Shown piece after piece: positions 20,017 to 31,354 of a stretch of 64,000 nucleotides of DNA. Position numbers and translations under genes: made by a program. The number at the start of each line of letters is the position of its first letter. The first letter of the stretch is position 1. The stretch spans positions 18,460,462-18,524,461 of the forward strand of contig JAJEKV010000026.1 of assembly GCA_021234155.1 (NCBI GenBank), written 5' to 3'. This DNA is from Isoetes taiwanensis (lineage: Eukaryota; Streptophyta; Lycopodiopsida; Isoetales; Isoetaceae). The notes under the pieces are model-generated. The model was not told the DNA's origin. It was given only the letters and a program-made list of their open reading frames with translations, and made no database searches.

Positions 20017-20366
20017 TGAAGTAAAATTAATGTGAATTATTGGTGTAGATTGTAGCGCCATTATTGAGCATGTACAAGAGTCATGTACACGTACAAGTAT
20101 AATGCATATTTTATATGGATATATATGGCATGTGAAATCATGATTTGTATCTTGGATTTTAGTAAGGTAAAAGTATTTGTGCTTGAGTAAATTAGGTGTG
20201 CTTGAAATTAGGGACTGCTTGCAGAAAAAGTGGAGGTCGAAGAGCACACCGTTACAAATTACTCAGGTTCGATACATCAAATAATATTCATTATGCTTAC
20301 ATCCTTTAATATTTCAGAAGTGCTTATATCATTATATCCTTAACAGGTACACAAGTCATCACTGAT

Positions 20367-20591
20367 TCACTCATCATCAACACCTGCTGAGGTGATGGCA
20401 TAGATCTCCTGATCAGAAAGCCAATATAGGTGGATCACAACACGAGTGAGCTCGAGGCAACGAATCTCAGGACCATCAGCTTTGGATTGCAGATAGGGAT
20501 CAAGTTTGACACCCTTTCTCACGCATTCACCAAGATCATTGTAGCTCATGTAGCACTTGATGGTTTGGATGTGCTCCGGACAAGGAGGCAA
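20367..20591 (-). CDS. Small ORF s2, copy 2 (74 codons)
   Basis: An open frame from ATG to stop starting MPPCPEHIQTIKCYMSYNDL, with KLDPYLQSKADGPEIRC, LTRVVIHLYWLSDQEIY and end GVDDE. Family not recognised; see s1. Conservation of cysteines, of the DPYLQSK block and of the upstream TATA block between s1 and s2, with third-position-like differences, suggests that both were under coding constraint for some time. Confidence 0.45.
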   Translation of the reverse strand: MPPCPEHIQTIKCYMSYNDLGECVRKGVKLDPYLQSKADGPEIRCLELTRVVIHLYWLSDQEIYAITSAGVDDE

Positions 20592-20635
20592 GGAAGCCCT
20601 GGGAGATGAATGACCTCTACCACCGAATGGAGCTG

Positions 20636-20644
20636 CTTTTATAG
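20636..20644 (-). promoter_or_regulatory. TATA-like box of small ORF s2
   Basis: Minus strand CTATAAAAG, about 45 bp upstream of the s2 ATG, in a block repeated before s1. Confidence 0.45.
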
Positions 20645-21236
20645 TGAAGTAAAATTATTGATGTGAATTATTGGTGTAGATTGTAGCGCCATTATTGAGC
20701 GTGTACAAGTATCATGTACACGTACAAGTATAATTCATAATTTGTATGGATATGTGTATCATGTGACCTCATGTATCTTGGGCTCAAGAAGTAGGTGAAA
20801 GTATTGGTGCTTGAGCAAATTAGTTGTGCTTGAAATTCTCAAATTTGCGTTATTCTCTCCAATTAATGAAATCATGCTTGATATGATATGTGTGTACTTC
20901 TATGAATTTCATTTGTGTTGATTCTTGAAAAATGTTCGGTTTAGAGGTGTCTCGGCTAATGGAATGTACGATAACTGATAGCTAGAAACAATTGTTGTGA
21001 ACTTAATATTGGTATTAGGGCAATGCAATGGAAGTTAATTTGTTTTGATTATTGGTTAGTGTTCATTATGTGGTTTAGAGTTCACCTTGACGAAATATTC
21101 TCTTGCTTGAATGTTGGTAGTCTTGTTTTCTGTATTCTTTTGTATTTAAAGGTAAGCCTTTCACCTCGAGACGGACAAGTTACATTACAAATTTTGATGG
21201 CATATCAGTTAAATTGATTGCTCTTGTGTTTGTTAG

Positions 21237-21418
21237 GGTCATATTGCTCCATCATCCTCTGATTCTGGATCTTTAGGCAACATAATTGCAGACTTCTATT
21301 GGGTTTGTATTCCATGCCTTTCTGTTATGGGTTTCTGTTCTTGCTGAAAGTTCAACATTAAGCAGGGTATGGAGCTATATCCCCGAATAGGGAAGTCATT
21401 TGACACTGGGAAAAAAAG
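21237..21418 (+). pseudogene. Sterol delta-7 reductase (DWF5-like) exon pair, copy 2
   Basis: Exon 1 (21237-21302), entered from TTGTTAG|, reads HIAPSSSDSGSLGNIIADFYW and ends TGG|GTTTGT. Exon 2 (21366-21418), entered from AAGCAG|, reads GMELYPRIGKSFDTGKK with donor G|GTAAAT. Joined in phase they give FYWGMELYPRIGKSFD, which I recognise as the block before the conserved cytosolic loop of plant 7-dehydrocholesterol reductase (DWF5; C-14 reductases differ here). The enzyme acts in brassinosteroid precursor synthesis in the ER. Only about 40 of some 430 residues are present, so it is a captured fragment. Confidence 0.6.
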
Positions 21419-21738
21419 GTAAATATTAGCAACCATTTTTCTTCTTTGCTATCTGCAAAATTTAGAAAATCCTTATTATGCAGGAAAGCTTGTCAAAATA
21501 GCAGTGGAAAGCATAGGAGTGTTGAGCAGTTCTGGGCTGCGCAAGATGGTAATTATTATCAAGTCTTAGTAGAAGTTAATAGTAAATTTAATATCATATA
21601 TTTCTTCTGTTGTTTCCTTTCTGATCTCTGCACACAATTGTCCAGCGTTGTCACACCAGAGAGCCAGCATCCAAGATTGCAGAAAGATTCTGCACAGGTG
21701 GCATGTCTTTGGGTGCTTTATCCTGGGAAACACATGAG

Positions 21739-21786
21739 GCAAATGAATAGAATTGGTGGAAAATCAAATTCTGGAGAAGGTGGTGA
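21739..21786 (+). pseudogene. Glutamate synthase (GOGAT) exon fragment, copy 2
   Basis: Between an acceptor-like ATGAG| and a donor GGTGAG|GTACCG the sequence reads [15 protein letters not shown]. GGKSNxGEGGE is a hallmark of the FMN-binding synthase domain of plant and bacterial glutamate synthase, which makes glutamate from glutamine and 2-oxoglutarate. Neighbouring DNA shows no more of the enzyme that I can identify. A captured single exon. Confidence 0.65.
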
Positions 21787-23264
21787 GGTACCGGATGCAC
21801 TTTTTATCTCCGATTCTTATGTGCACATATTCATACTTCTTATCCAGGGAGTTGGAGGTAAAAGGATCTGGTTAGTGTTTTTGATTAAAAAACGGTGTTT
21901 TATTGATTTCATGCCATATTCAGGTCCCTTCTGATGCATTCACAGCATTGTCACTTTATCTAAACTGAATGGAACAAGCATTTAGCGAGAATGGTACGTT
22001 AGACAACGAATGCAGTTGACGAGAATAAGTAGTAGATAACCTACCATTTAGGGAAATATTTAAGACATGAGTTTATTTTCATTCGTGTATGTTAGCTATG
22101 TGCTGTGCTCAAGGATTGTACAGCTTTTTTAAAATGATTGCTAAAGGCTTGAGGTTTGATTTGTATACGCTTGTCTCAAAGCTTTTCTATTTTGTTATTA
22201 CTTGATCCATAATTTGTATTCTTTTTTTCTAGGTTATGGTATTGAGCTGCAAGTGACATACAGTCCGTATGGGACAAAAAGGTGCTAGCAAGGGTGGCTG
22301 ATGCTGGAAGTTTAGGGCCCGATGCCTTATCCAGGGAGGGAGGTAAAAGGATCCGTTAGTGTTTTTGATTAAAAAATGGTGTTTTATTGATTTCATGCCA
22401 TATTCGTGTTCCTTCGATGCATTCACAACATTGTCACTTTATCTAAACCGAATGGAACAAGCATTTAGCTTAGAATGGTAAGTTAGACAACTAATGCAAA
22501 TGATGGACAAGAATAAGAAGTAGATAGCCTACCATTTAGGGAAATATTTAAGACATGAGTTTATTTTCATTCGTGTATGTTAGCTATGTAAGGTGCTCAA
22601 GGATTGTACGCTTTTTTAAAATGATTGCTAAAGGCTTGAGGTTTGATTTGTATACACTTGTCTCAAAGCTTTTCTAAAGTCACTTCATATTAACGCTTTT
22701 AATCGGGCAAAGGATGAAAATTAAACTTGTCACAGTAAATGCTTCATCATGATTGATAATTCCAAAGATGATTTGTGCCTCCGTGATGATGTTTATCAAA
22801 GGCAATAGTTGGTGGGATGGCTATTGCCAATCTATTGTTTTCAAAGAGAAAAGATGCCAAAAATGCATCTTTGAAAATTTTGCATGATAAATGGAAATGG
22901 CAGATCGTGATTGAGCTTGGCAACTAATATAGCATGCACCAAATTACCAAGGCTTATTGGAGTTTCATTTTACTTGGAAATGCGCCATGATTTGATTAAA
23001 TTACCGGTGGTCTTTATTAGGTGCATTCCCATTACTACCCGACCAGATTTCGAAGTTTGCCACGCCGATATTTGCCGGTCCTTTTTACCGCTTTTCCAAC
23101 GCTCCATTCCCATTAGACCGCCTCCACGCCAAGGACATACTCCATGACAATGTAAACGTTTAAGTCATCTTTACGTGCATCATAAAACCGCACCAAAATT
23201 GGCGGCTGTATTTGCAACTTTATGACGCTGAGGCAAAGGCTAAGTTTATCAAACCGGTATCACT

Positions 23265-23480
23265 CTCAAAGCACCCCCGTGTTAAGTGAAGATAAAGTAA
23301 AGCAATGTGTTGATCCAAAGTTGAAAGGAGAATATCCAAATAAGGCATTGCAAAAGTAAGTATTTGGTACAAAAACATCATTCTCAGCCGGGTTGTCGCT
23401 TCTATGTGTGCAATATGAAGCTGACTTTTAGGCTTGGAAAATGAGCATTGTTGTAAAAGCATTGGAACCTTTATTGCTGG
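23265..23480 (+). pseudogene. PTI1-like protein kinase C-terminal exons, copy 2
   Basis: Counterpart of 16651-16860: [20 protein letters not shown], then after a short intron [10 protein letters not shown] and MSIVVKALEPLL. Small indels differ between copies, again largely at CAG/CTG. Confidence 0.7.
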
Positions 23481-24437
23481 ATTTTGTAATTTGTACATTG
23501 ACGGTCTTAAGTTCCGCCCATAAAGTGTATTGTTGAAAGAAAATGAGAGGAATTCGCCCTCTTTAGTTGTAATATGTGTATTTAGTCAACTCTTTTATTG
23601 GTGTTTGAATAAGAGTTTGAATTTCATTAATGTGAACTACCAAATGTTATTCATGCTATTTGTTAGTGAAATAACAATTGCTTAAAATGAAACAACGCAG
23701 TCCAAATTCCCCAGAGATAAACAAACGAAAGTTCTCGCTTTCAACCCTTGATATTATCCACACAATGCATATTCTTAATAACTGAATTCCAAAGGAGACA
23801 TTGAGTTGATTGCTTTTTTTTGTTTACTTTGAAAGGCCATGAGGCTTATATAGAAGCAAGCTTATCAAGCTCAATGTTTCTTTCGCAATGGCTTTTTCTA
23901 AGCATTAAAATTCTGCAATTTTAATGTGCCTTGCCAAGATCTTCGTGACTTTGGCTCTTGGACGTTGGCAAGCTTAAATATGTGAGGAGCACAAATGATG
24001 GGAATGCTTATATCTTGCATCTATGATGGATGCAACAACCGGAAGCTCATGTTTGGTTTGTCCTTCTCATGCACAATCTGAAAGAATAGCTCTTGCCCTA
24101 ATTCACCTAAATGGGCAATTTGTGCTGGCTATGGCAAATACCATGTGGGCCATGTGGATTTCTATAAAATTAGATTTGTATCATTTAAATCTCAATCGTT
24201 AAAAAAAAAAGGAACTCCTTTTCGAATACATGACTTGAACATTGTGATCTACACGATTGCCTTTGCCTTTTGTGCTTTCCAAAGAGTAACAAGGAGGTTA
24301 TTGTAAAACCTATAATTATGATTGATATCACATTCAATTAATCACTAGACATGCATTTGCACAATATTTGAACATCAAGGTTCCTTTCCCTTTTATCACC
24401 AACAAAATATTCGCCCAAAAATTATGCCTGACAAAAA

Positions 24438-24465
24438 GCCCAGCAACGCTGGGCACTTTTTCTAG
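24438..24465 (+). other. Helitron B 3' terminus, copy 2
   Basis: Identical to 17812-17839: GCCCAGC/GCTGGGC stem, ACTTTTT, CTAG, host T. Confidence 0.88.
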
Positions 24466-25214
24466 TCAAGCTATAAATTCGAAGAGCAATCTGCTAGCAA
24501 CAGAGACACAACAAATTCAAAAGACTTCAGGATCTATAAACTTTAATGGTTTATCCATTGATGAATCAGGTTGTCAACCTATTGAGGAAAATGCAGCAGC
24601 AGACTCTCAGCAACATGTAATATGTCCTAATCCTTATCAGGTATTATCTAACCTTAATGGTGAGATAGATATTGGTTTAGATAAGAGCACACCATGTGAT
24701 CCAATTCATAATTCAGTATAGCCACCCTAGCCCAAAATACTAAGTCAAATAATCCTCCCATTTTGACTTCCGCCTCCTCCTTCTCGATTGACCTTGGATC
24801 CTCCTATAGTGGATTATTCTACATGTTCTCGAGATCTCAAACAAGTTTGCAGATCCGATGGCCTCTTTGCGTGAAGGTGTCACTCTCCTTTGCAAGGATG
24901 TAAGGATGGAGAAACTATTGTAACTCAAGACAAAGACAATGTCTTTGTTATTTAGACTCCGTGAGCATAGAGTCAATGATATGCTGATATCTGAAAGAAA
25001 GGAGCTTCAAGAAAAAGATAATATCAGGCAAATTAATATTTCTTCTTTAAGTAATATTGAAAATAATACTATGTTTCAATTCTCCTCTGGAGGTTTCTCA
25101 GACTCAAGTGATAGTGAGGGTTATGGAAGTGATAAGGAAAATTGGGGCAAGGAAGTGTATTTCTTAGAGAATCCTTATTATTGGGGTAAAGGGATTATTA
25201 TTGGTGGAAGGTGA
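24466..25214 (+). pseudogene. LINE-A ORF1 C-terminal part, copy 2
   Basis: The first 256 bases are the same as copy 1; 24770-24960 carries several small differences where copy 1 has CTG or CAG; 24960-25214 is again identical (NNTMFQFSSGGFSDSSDSE). Confidence 0.55.
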
Positions 25215-26449
25215 AACGTGTTTTGGTTAATCAGTTTATGTGACTATACCTTCTTGCTAGTGGATGGTGAAGAGAATAATGTGCAGATAATCAAAAAGAT
25301 TTTGGATATATTTTCAATTGCATCTAGTTGTCTCCTTAAATGGGCTAAGTGTAGTGCTTTATGGGTGGAGAAGGAAGCAGTTCAAGATTTTTATATGAGT
25401 ATGCCCGAAGGTTGTTGTACCATCCGCAAAGATAAAGCTTCTAGGAGTCCCCTTTGGTCTAGATATTGACATGAATGAAGCATGGGATGAAATTATCTTA
25501 AATTTACAAAGGCAAACTGATTTGGTGGAGAGGTTCAAAGTTATCCTTGGCGGTGTAGAATTCAAGTAGTTAAGTCAAGATTGAACAATACGATATTTAT
25601 TTGGTTTTGGTTCTATTGGCTCCAATTTCTAAGTTTGCAGAGATAAAAATATTGTAAGAGATTTTGTCCGTGTACCCATCAAGGAGGCACGTGAAGGTGG
25701 CGTGGAAGAAATGTATGTTGTTCAAAACAACAAGGAGGACTTGGTATGTTGGATCTTTCTTTACAGTGGTAAGGTCTTAGCTTCTAAGCTATTGTTCAGC
25801 TTTGTTGAAAGATGATTGTGCATCACCGTGTATGAAGTTACTTAAACAATCAAGAAAGAAGTGTGTGGTTTTTCATGCGAGGTGTGAGAATTGAGCTCCC
25901 TTGGGCATTGTTATATCCATTGAAAGCTTATTCACATGCCTCTCCAAGATCTTGAAAGGCTTGCCGGGCCCTGGAAGGTAGTCCAAAGAAGTGATTACAT
26001 TTGATTGGGAAGCTTGTCTTCGTGCATCTTTCCCCTTTCTCGCGGGTGGTTGCCTTTGTATACCCATGGACAACTACACCTGGGTTGTAGAATTTATGCA
26101 TGCGCATTCCCAAGCCGCAGGTGGAGGAGAGTGTATTATTTCTATTGAACAGTGGTATTTTGGTATTGACATTGCTCCTTGACAATGGTTTCAGGAGACA
26201 TATGGGATGTTGGATAAAGATATCACTATATGGGCTTATGTAGCAAGTGCTCTTCCTCTAATTAAGAAGGTGGGTAACAAGAGATGCTGGAACTTTGTTT
26301 AAGGTATTAAAGAAGGCAAGAAGCTAGTAAGTTCATGCTACAGATTGCTTACCTCCTCAAGTACTTTATCACCTTCTCAAAAATGGCACTTACACACTTT
26401 GCCTTCTCAATGGCAATCTATCTGGAACCTTGTTTGGTCTAAATATAAT
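25215..26449 (+). pseudogene. LINE-A RT end and C-terminal domain
   Basis: Starts as copy 1 (TFLLVDGEENNVQIIKK) and continues past the duplication breakpoint: VVKSRLNNTIF, then KQQGGLGMLDLSL, MRGVRIELPWALLYPLKAYS and ...PSQWQSIWNLVWSK across shifted frames. The same blocks stand in LINE-C (41087-40405), so both belong to one family. It ends at 26449 where the tyrosine-recombinase element is inserted, and resumes at 37300. Confidence 0.8.
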
Positions 26450-26605
26450 GCTTCGGTTCTATTGCGCTAGCAATAGAACCGCCATTCCTTGGATGGGGAC
26501 GCCACCTCAGCTCCTTCCCCTTTTTATAGTCCATTTTTCTCTTCTTTGGTTATCGGCGTTCTCCTTGGGCTTGTTTCCTATTTGCGATCGCCTCTACCTG
26601 GTTTC
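26450..26605 (+). repeat. Split direct repeat A1
   Basis: About 155 bp repeated at 36566-36722 with few differences, up to CTACCTGGTTTCC. It opens GCTTCGG and holds a 28-nt palindrome (26454-26481). Confidence 0.9.
26454..26481. other. 28-nt palindrome at the tip of A1
   Basis: Arms CGGTTCTATTGC and GCAATAGAACCG pair perfectly around GCTA, 4 bp from the element end. Repeated at 36570-36597. A possible recombinase binding site or RNA hairpin. Confidence 0.85.
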
Positions 26606-27913
26606 CTACCTCCAAGAAGCCTGTCGTACCCAAAGGGCTCAATTGTGCCTACCGCCTACGTTCCTACTCAAGGAAGTTTTCTCAAGGTACGATGATTGTG
26701 ATTTCTTGGTTTTAACTCTGTTTTCGTCTGTGGTTCGTGTGCTCCTCTTGGTGTTTGGGATGCATCTCGGAGTCTTGGGTATCGGTCCCGTCCCGGTTAT
26801 GGCATGGTCAAGGCGTTTTTCTTGAACGATTTCGGTTAGTTGGTTGTCTGTTCGTTTTGTTCCTTGTTTCGTTGGATTCAGTTGCATCCGGCTTGCTTGC
26901 CAGTAGCCTCCTGGGTCGTCTTGCTTCCGGGACCCTTGCTATTCTGTTTCTTCCAGCATCTGGTCATGAATTTCGGGCGAATCCGGCCCCATTTCGGGCG
27001 AATCCGGCCCCTTTACTGCCTCCTGCCAGACGGTTGGCAGTGGGGCATGTATTTAGGCCGCCATAGCCCAAGCCTGCTGCTCCGGTTCTCACTCTAGCTC
27101 CGGCCACTCTCCCTGGCTCCTCTCGAACCATTTTTCCAGGTCCAATTTCCTGTGTTTTCCTATCTGATTGCTTAAGTTCCTTCTCGATTTTTGCTTCTCG
27201 GTCTCTATTGGCTTCAAAATCGGCTTCCTTTCTTTTCCCAGATACTGCCCTTACTCTTCTGTTCCGGCTCTATTTGGCCCTCCAGCATCCATCTCCTCTC
27301 TGCCACCTTCTGTGTTGCCCTCCTCAGCTCTTTCCCGCTCTGCCTCCACCGGTATTTCGATGTTTTCCTCTCTGTTTCCACCTTCACCGTCCGCGTTCGC
27401 GGCTGCCGCTTCCGCCACTTCTGAAGCAGGGATACCGGGCCGTCGACCCGGTTTACCCCGGTTTTAGTTGGGGTTTCACTGTCCCGGTTTCCCCTGGAAC
27501 CATTGTCCTTTTCTTTTTGGGTTGTTTTTTCGTTTTTTCGTGCCGTGTTTACATGAGGTTGTTGTTTCTAGTCTGCTTTTTTTTTGTGTTGGTGTTGTTT
27601 TTACCATTTCTTTCTCTAGTATTCTTTCCGGTTGTCATTATTTTGGTTGCCAGTCTCGGTTCCTTCGGCTTCTTTTTTCTTCCCGACATTTGTCCCGTTG
27701 GTGCTGAGGGTCCTATTTTTCTTGCTTCTTTGCCTTTTTTCCTTCGTCATTTACGTTTCTCGTCGTTTTTCACTATATAGTTATGTTTGGTTGGTGTGTT
27801 GCAAATTCGTTTCGGGCTTAGTGTCATTGTTGCCATGGATCTCGTAAAGCATGTTGATTTTTCCCATTGTTTGTACTAACATTTGTGAATTGTGTTTTTA
27901 GACATTTCACGAT

Positions 27914-28985
27914 ATGGCAGATCAAAACATTCCTAGCACCTCTCGTGTTTCTTTATGGCTCTGAGGGCTAAACGGTCGCTGCAAAGACCGCCCCATCCAC
28001 TCCACCTGGCGCGACGGCGCCCGCGACCACTGGAGTTTCTATTGCCTCTGAGGTGTCTGCTGTGCATACCCCCGCGGCTTCTCTTGAGCCTATCAATCCA
28101 GTTTTTTCTACTATCAGATGCACGGGCATCGCTTCTCACTCTGGCTCATTTGGTCCTTCTCCGGCTATCTCCTTCGTGGTCATTTGCTTCGTGCCACTGC
28201 TTTTTCCTTTGCCTCCGCAGTCCCGGCAGGTGGGGTTGAGCCATTCTTTGCCAACTGGCCGGTTCTGGCTGTTCCTCCTCTCAACCGTGGATATGGTGCC
28301 TCGCCTTTTGCAAACCCCCGATTCATGAGATGGCGCAGATCCAGAAGTCGCAAATAACTCTCACTTCTAACACTAATGTTCATGAGCGATCGAGGTGTTG
28401 CGCCAAGAAGTTCGAGAACGCTCTTCACGCTCGGGGTTCAAATTTTAAGAGAGAGTCATCAGCCACCAAGATGAGTTTCTTTGTACCACAAGGTCCAGAT
28501 TCCGGGAGCTTCATGCTCGTTTGATTGCCCTGTCTCCTCGAGTGCCCGATGCTGTCCTCCAGATTGTCGAAGAAGGTAAGGCTGCCACTTTGCAGAGGAT
28601 GAAGTTTTTGATTATTGCTGATCGCGAGGGCTATGACGTCGCCTTGGATTTTGATGACCACACTGGCCCTGCCCTGACTGCTGATGATTCTAAGAAATTG
28701 AAACTAGCTCGGCAGATGCATCGTGATCGGCGCCCTTCTGCTTCTAGATCCACTGCCTCGCCCTCTGGCTCCACTTTCTCTGCCACACCTCAACCCTCTT
28801 TTTCCTCATCTCGGTCGGGGTCCCGGCCATTTTGCACTTTTTGTGGGCGCCTGGGCCATCGCATTGAGACGTGCCATTCTCGCCCCAACACGGGCTCTCC
28901 TGTTGCTCCACTCCCGCCTTTGGCTCCACCCCCGGGTCCTTTGGTGCCGGCCCCGGCTCCGTTTTTTCCTCGTCCAGGCCCTTGA
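27914..28985 (+). pseudogene. Gag-like protein of the YR retrotransposon
   Basis: An ATG after a clean leader starts MADQNIPSTSRVSLWL; the reading then moves through frames (SAVHTPAASLEPINPVFS; MAQIQKSQITLTSNTNVHER) to a long open end from 28521: VPDAVLQIVEEGKAATLQRM, YDVALDFDD, a Ser/Pro-rich stretch and a zinc knuckle CTFCGRLGHRIETC (C-x2-C-x4-H-x4-C), with a Pro-rich tail to 28985. The knuckle just upstream of RT identifies a nucleocapsid. At least two frameshifts. Confidence 0.75.
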
Positions 28986-29331
28986 ATCTTAGTTCTCCCC
29001 TTGCATAATTTTCGCCCTGTTGTCATGGATTCTCGTCCTTTTTTCAGAATTGTTGGTCTTCTTGTGATATGAATTTGATTGAATTGCTTGTGCTACCGAT
29101 CAGCTGTGGTTGTTTTTTCTTGTCTATTTTTGGAATGTTGAGTTTTTTGCTTCAAAATTTGATATTTTCTGTTTGTCGAAGTATGATAGGATGTTAGTTG
29201 TCTTACTCGGCATTGTAGTTGGATGTTTGTCGTCTATTCTTTGCGTTTATGCCTTGTGGTGATCATTGTGTTTGGTGTTAGCTTTAGGGTGGTTTTATCT
29301 TATCCACGGTTATCCACTCGACTAACTTGGT

Positions 29332-31354
29332 TTGTTTTTCTTTTGGCAACATAACTTACGATTTGTACCCGTTTTTTCAGAATGTGCTCCGATCACCTCC
29401 ATCATCCCTCATCTTGGCATCGACCCCTCCCCGGCTGACGATTTAGCTTCTGCTTCTGTGGTCCTAGATCGCCTCCAAACCGCTTTTCCTTTTCGCGATC
29501 TATCCGTTTCCTCGCGAATGGGTTTTGCATTGGATCCGTTTGGTTATCGCCCCCTTGGTCATCTTCCCATCCATCCGTTGCTTTTCCGCTCCAAATCACT
29601 CTTCTTTGTCTCCGCCCACCTAGACTTTGCACGCCTCCGTTTCTGATCTTCCGCGACATGGGTGCCGCAGATCCCCCGCCCCTCCTGGCCTTTCTTTTGC
29701 TCCCCTTGGGTGTTGTCCCCTAAAAGCATGAACAAGTTTAAGCTTTATCCTTGACTTACGATATTTGAACTCTTTCTTGTCAATCCCTCCTTCCGGTATG
29801 AGTCTCTTGAGCTGCTTTCACATTTTATGTCTCCGCCTAATGATTTTCTCTTTGCGGTCGACCTTTAAGTCCGGTTATCACCATGTCTCTATTTGGCCTC
29901 CTCACCGCACTTTTTTGGGTTTTGAGCTCGAAGGTCGTTTTTACGTCTTTAATGTCCTCCCCTTTGGTCTTGCTTCCGCTCCTTTTGTCTTTACCAAATT
30001 AGTTAGACAGTTAGTTCGGGTTTGGCGAGGTCAGGGGATTCGTTGCTTGCCCTATGTCGATGATATTTTGTTTCTATGCCAGTCCCTCCCTGAGTCTCTC
30101 CAGATTCGCGTCATTGCCGACTTGCAGCAGGCCGGTTTTCTCTTGGCATGGAAAAAGTGTCGTTTTCGTCTCTCACACCGCACAATCTTTTTAGGCTTCA
30201 TAGTAGATGCACAAGAAGGTTTCTTTCGCATTTCTCAGGCTAAAAAGGAGCGGGTTTTGTCTCTTTGTTCTACCTTGTTAGCCTCCCAGTATGTCACTCC
30301 TCGCCATATTGCTCGGTTTCTTGGTTTTATCCAGTCTCTGCGTCTAGTCCTGGGCCATTTATGTGCTGCCTTGATTTGGGGCCTCCATTCCGATTTATGT
30401 GATGCTGACCTTTGGGATACCCCTCTCCTGCTGTCCCCTCTTGCGTCACAGGAAATCCAGCTTTGGGAGACTGTTATACGTCATTTCGACAGAGCCCCTG
30501 TTTGGCCCCCCACTGTGCTCAAATCTACCTTGGGTTTTGATGCTAGCGATGAGGGATGGGGCGGCTGGCTTTCACGTCCCAGATCTCAGCTTCTCTCCTT
30601 CTCTGGTGTTTTCACAGCAGATGATCGCCTCCAATCTTCCACTTGGCGCGAACTCTTTGCTCTTTTTCAGATCTTGCAGCAGTGTGCTCCGTTACTGGCT
30701 GGATCCCGCGTGATAGCTCGCGGGGATAACCAGAATGTGTTTTTTCTGTTACAGAGTGGCGGTTCACGATCTCCGACACTTCATTTTTTGCTTCTAGAAG
30801 TACTAATTTTTTGCTATCAGTATCATATTCAGTTGGAGCCGGTATGGGTTCCACGGTTGGAGAATGAGTGGGCTGATTATCTTTCAAAGATCCGGGCCTT
30901 TGATGAGTTTTCCTTATCTCCCTCTGTTTTTCATCTCTTGGAGGCGCGTTGGGGCCCTCATCATGTGGATCGTTTTGCTAGCCCTTCTAATGCCTTGCTG
31001 CCAGTTTTCAATACTAAGGATTGTTACCCTCACCGGATTGCGCCTGATGCGCTATCTTATGATTGGCATTTGTTCAATAACTACTGCTTTCCTCCGCCTG
31101 CCTTGATTCCTGAAGTGTTGCATCATGCCCGTCTTTGTAGAGCACGGCTTACACTAGTTGTTTTTGCTTGGCCTTCTGCACCTTGGTGGCCGTTGCTTGC
31201 TGTCGACTTCTCTTCTTGGCAGCCCTTTGTTCACGATGCAGTTTTCTTTCATGAATTCACACATGCCTTACTCCCTTCACTCTCTTCTCGCATTGCGGGC
31301 TCTCGCCGGCATGCCGCATTGTTTGCCCTACGTTGTAATTTTTCCATTGAATAG
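29332..31354 (+). pseudogene. RT-RNase H of the YR retrotransposon
   Basis: The upstream part (29332-29646) has ITSIIPHLGIDPSPADDLA. A frameshift near 29868 lies in AVDLKSGYHH, then 500 codons are open: RTFLGFELEG, VLPFGLASAPFVFTKLV, YVDD (30053-30064), FLGFIVDAQEGFFRI, then RNase H with LGFDASDEGWGGW, STWRELFAL, ARGDNQNVFFL and RLENEWADYLSK, followed by the DIRS-type extension WGPHHVDRFASPSNALLPVF, DALSYDWHLFNNYCFPPPAL. LPFGLxxAP...YVDD with this extension separates DIRS-type RT from Ty3 RT. It would copy the element RNA. Confidence 0.9.

Larger units (their letters stand above)
19731..24465 (+). mobile_element. Helitron B body with captured exons, copy 2
   Basis: Same content and order as copy 1, ending with the hairpin (24438-24454) and CTAG at 24462-24465. 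This copy preserves the exon frames better in the 19.7-22.2 kb part, and copy 1 better in the kinase part. Confidence 0.8.
18940..25566. repeat. Tandem duplication, unit 2 (6.6 kb)
   Basis: Direct repeat of 12329-18942. Its LTR part begins at GCCAGTCTGGCCC with no upstream LTR; its LINE part continues past the breakpoint (GRIQVVKSRLNN) into the rest of the LINE at 25566, so unit 2 holds the original right flank and unit 1 the original left flank. Confidence 0.9.

Noticed and set aside
26430-27847. Plus-strand Phe/Leu-rich ORFs in the YR element leader
   Set aside because: Pyrimidine-rich leader DNA gives long hydrophobic frames without any domain; gag begins later at 27914.
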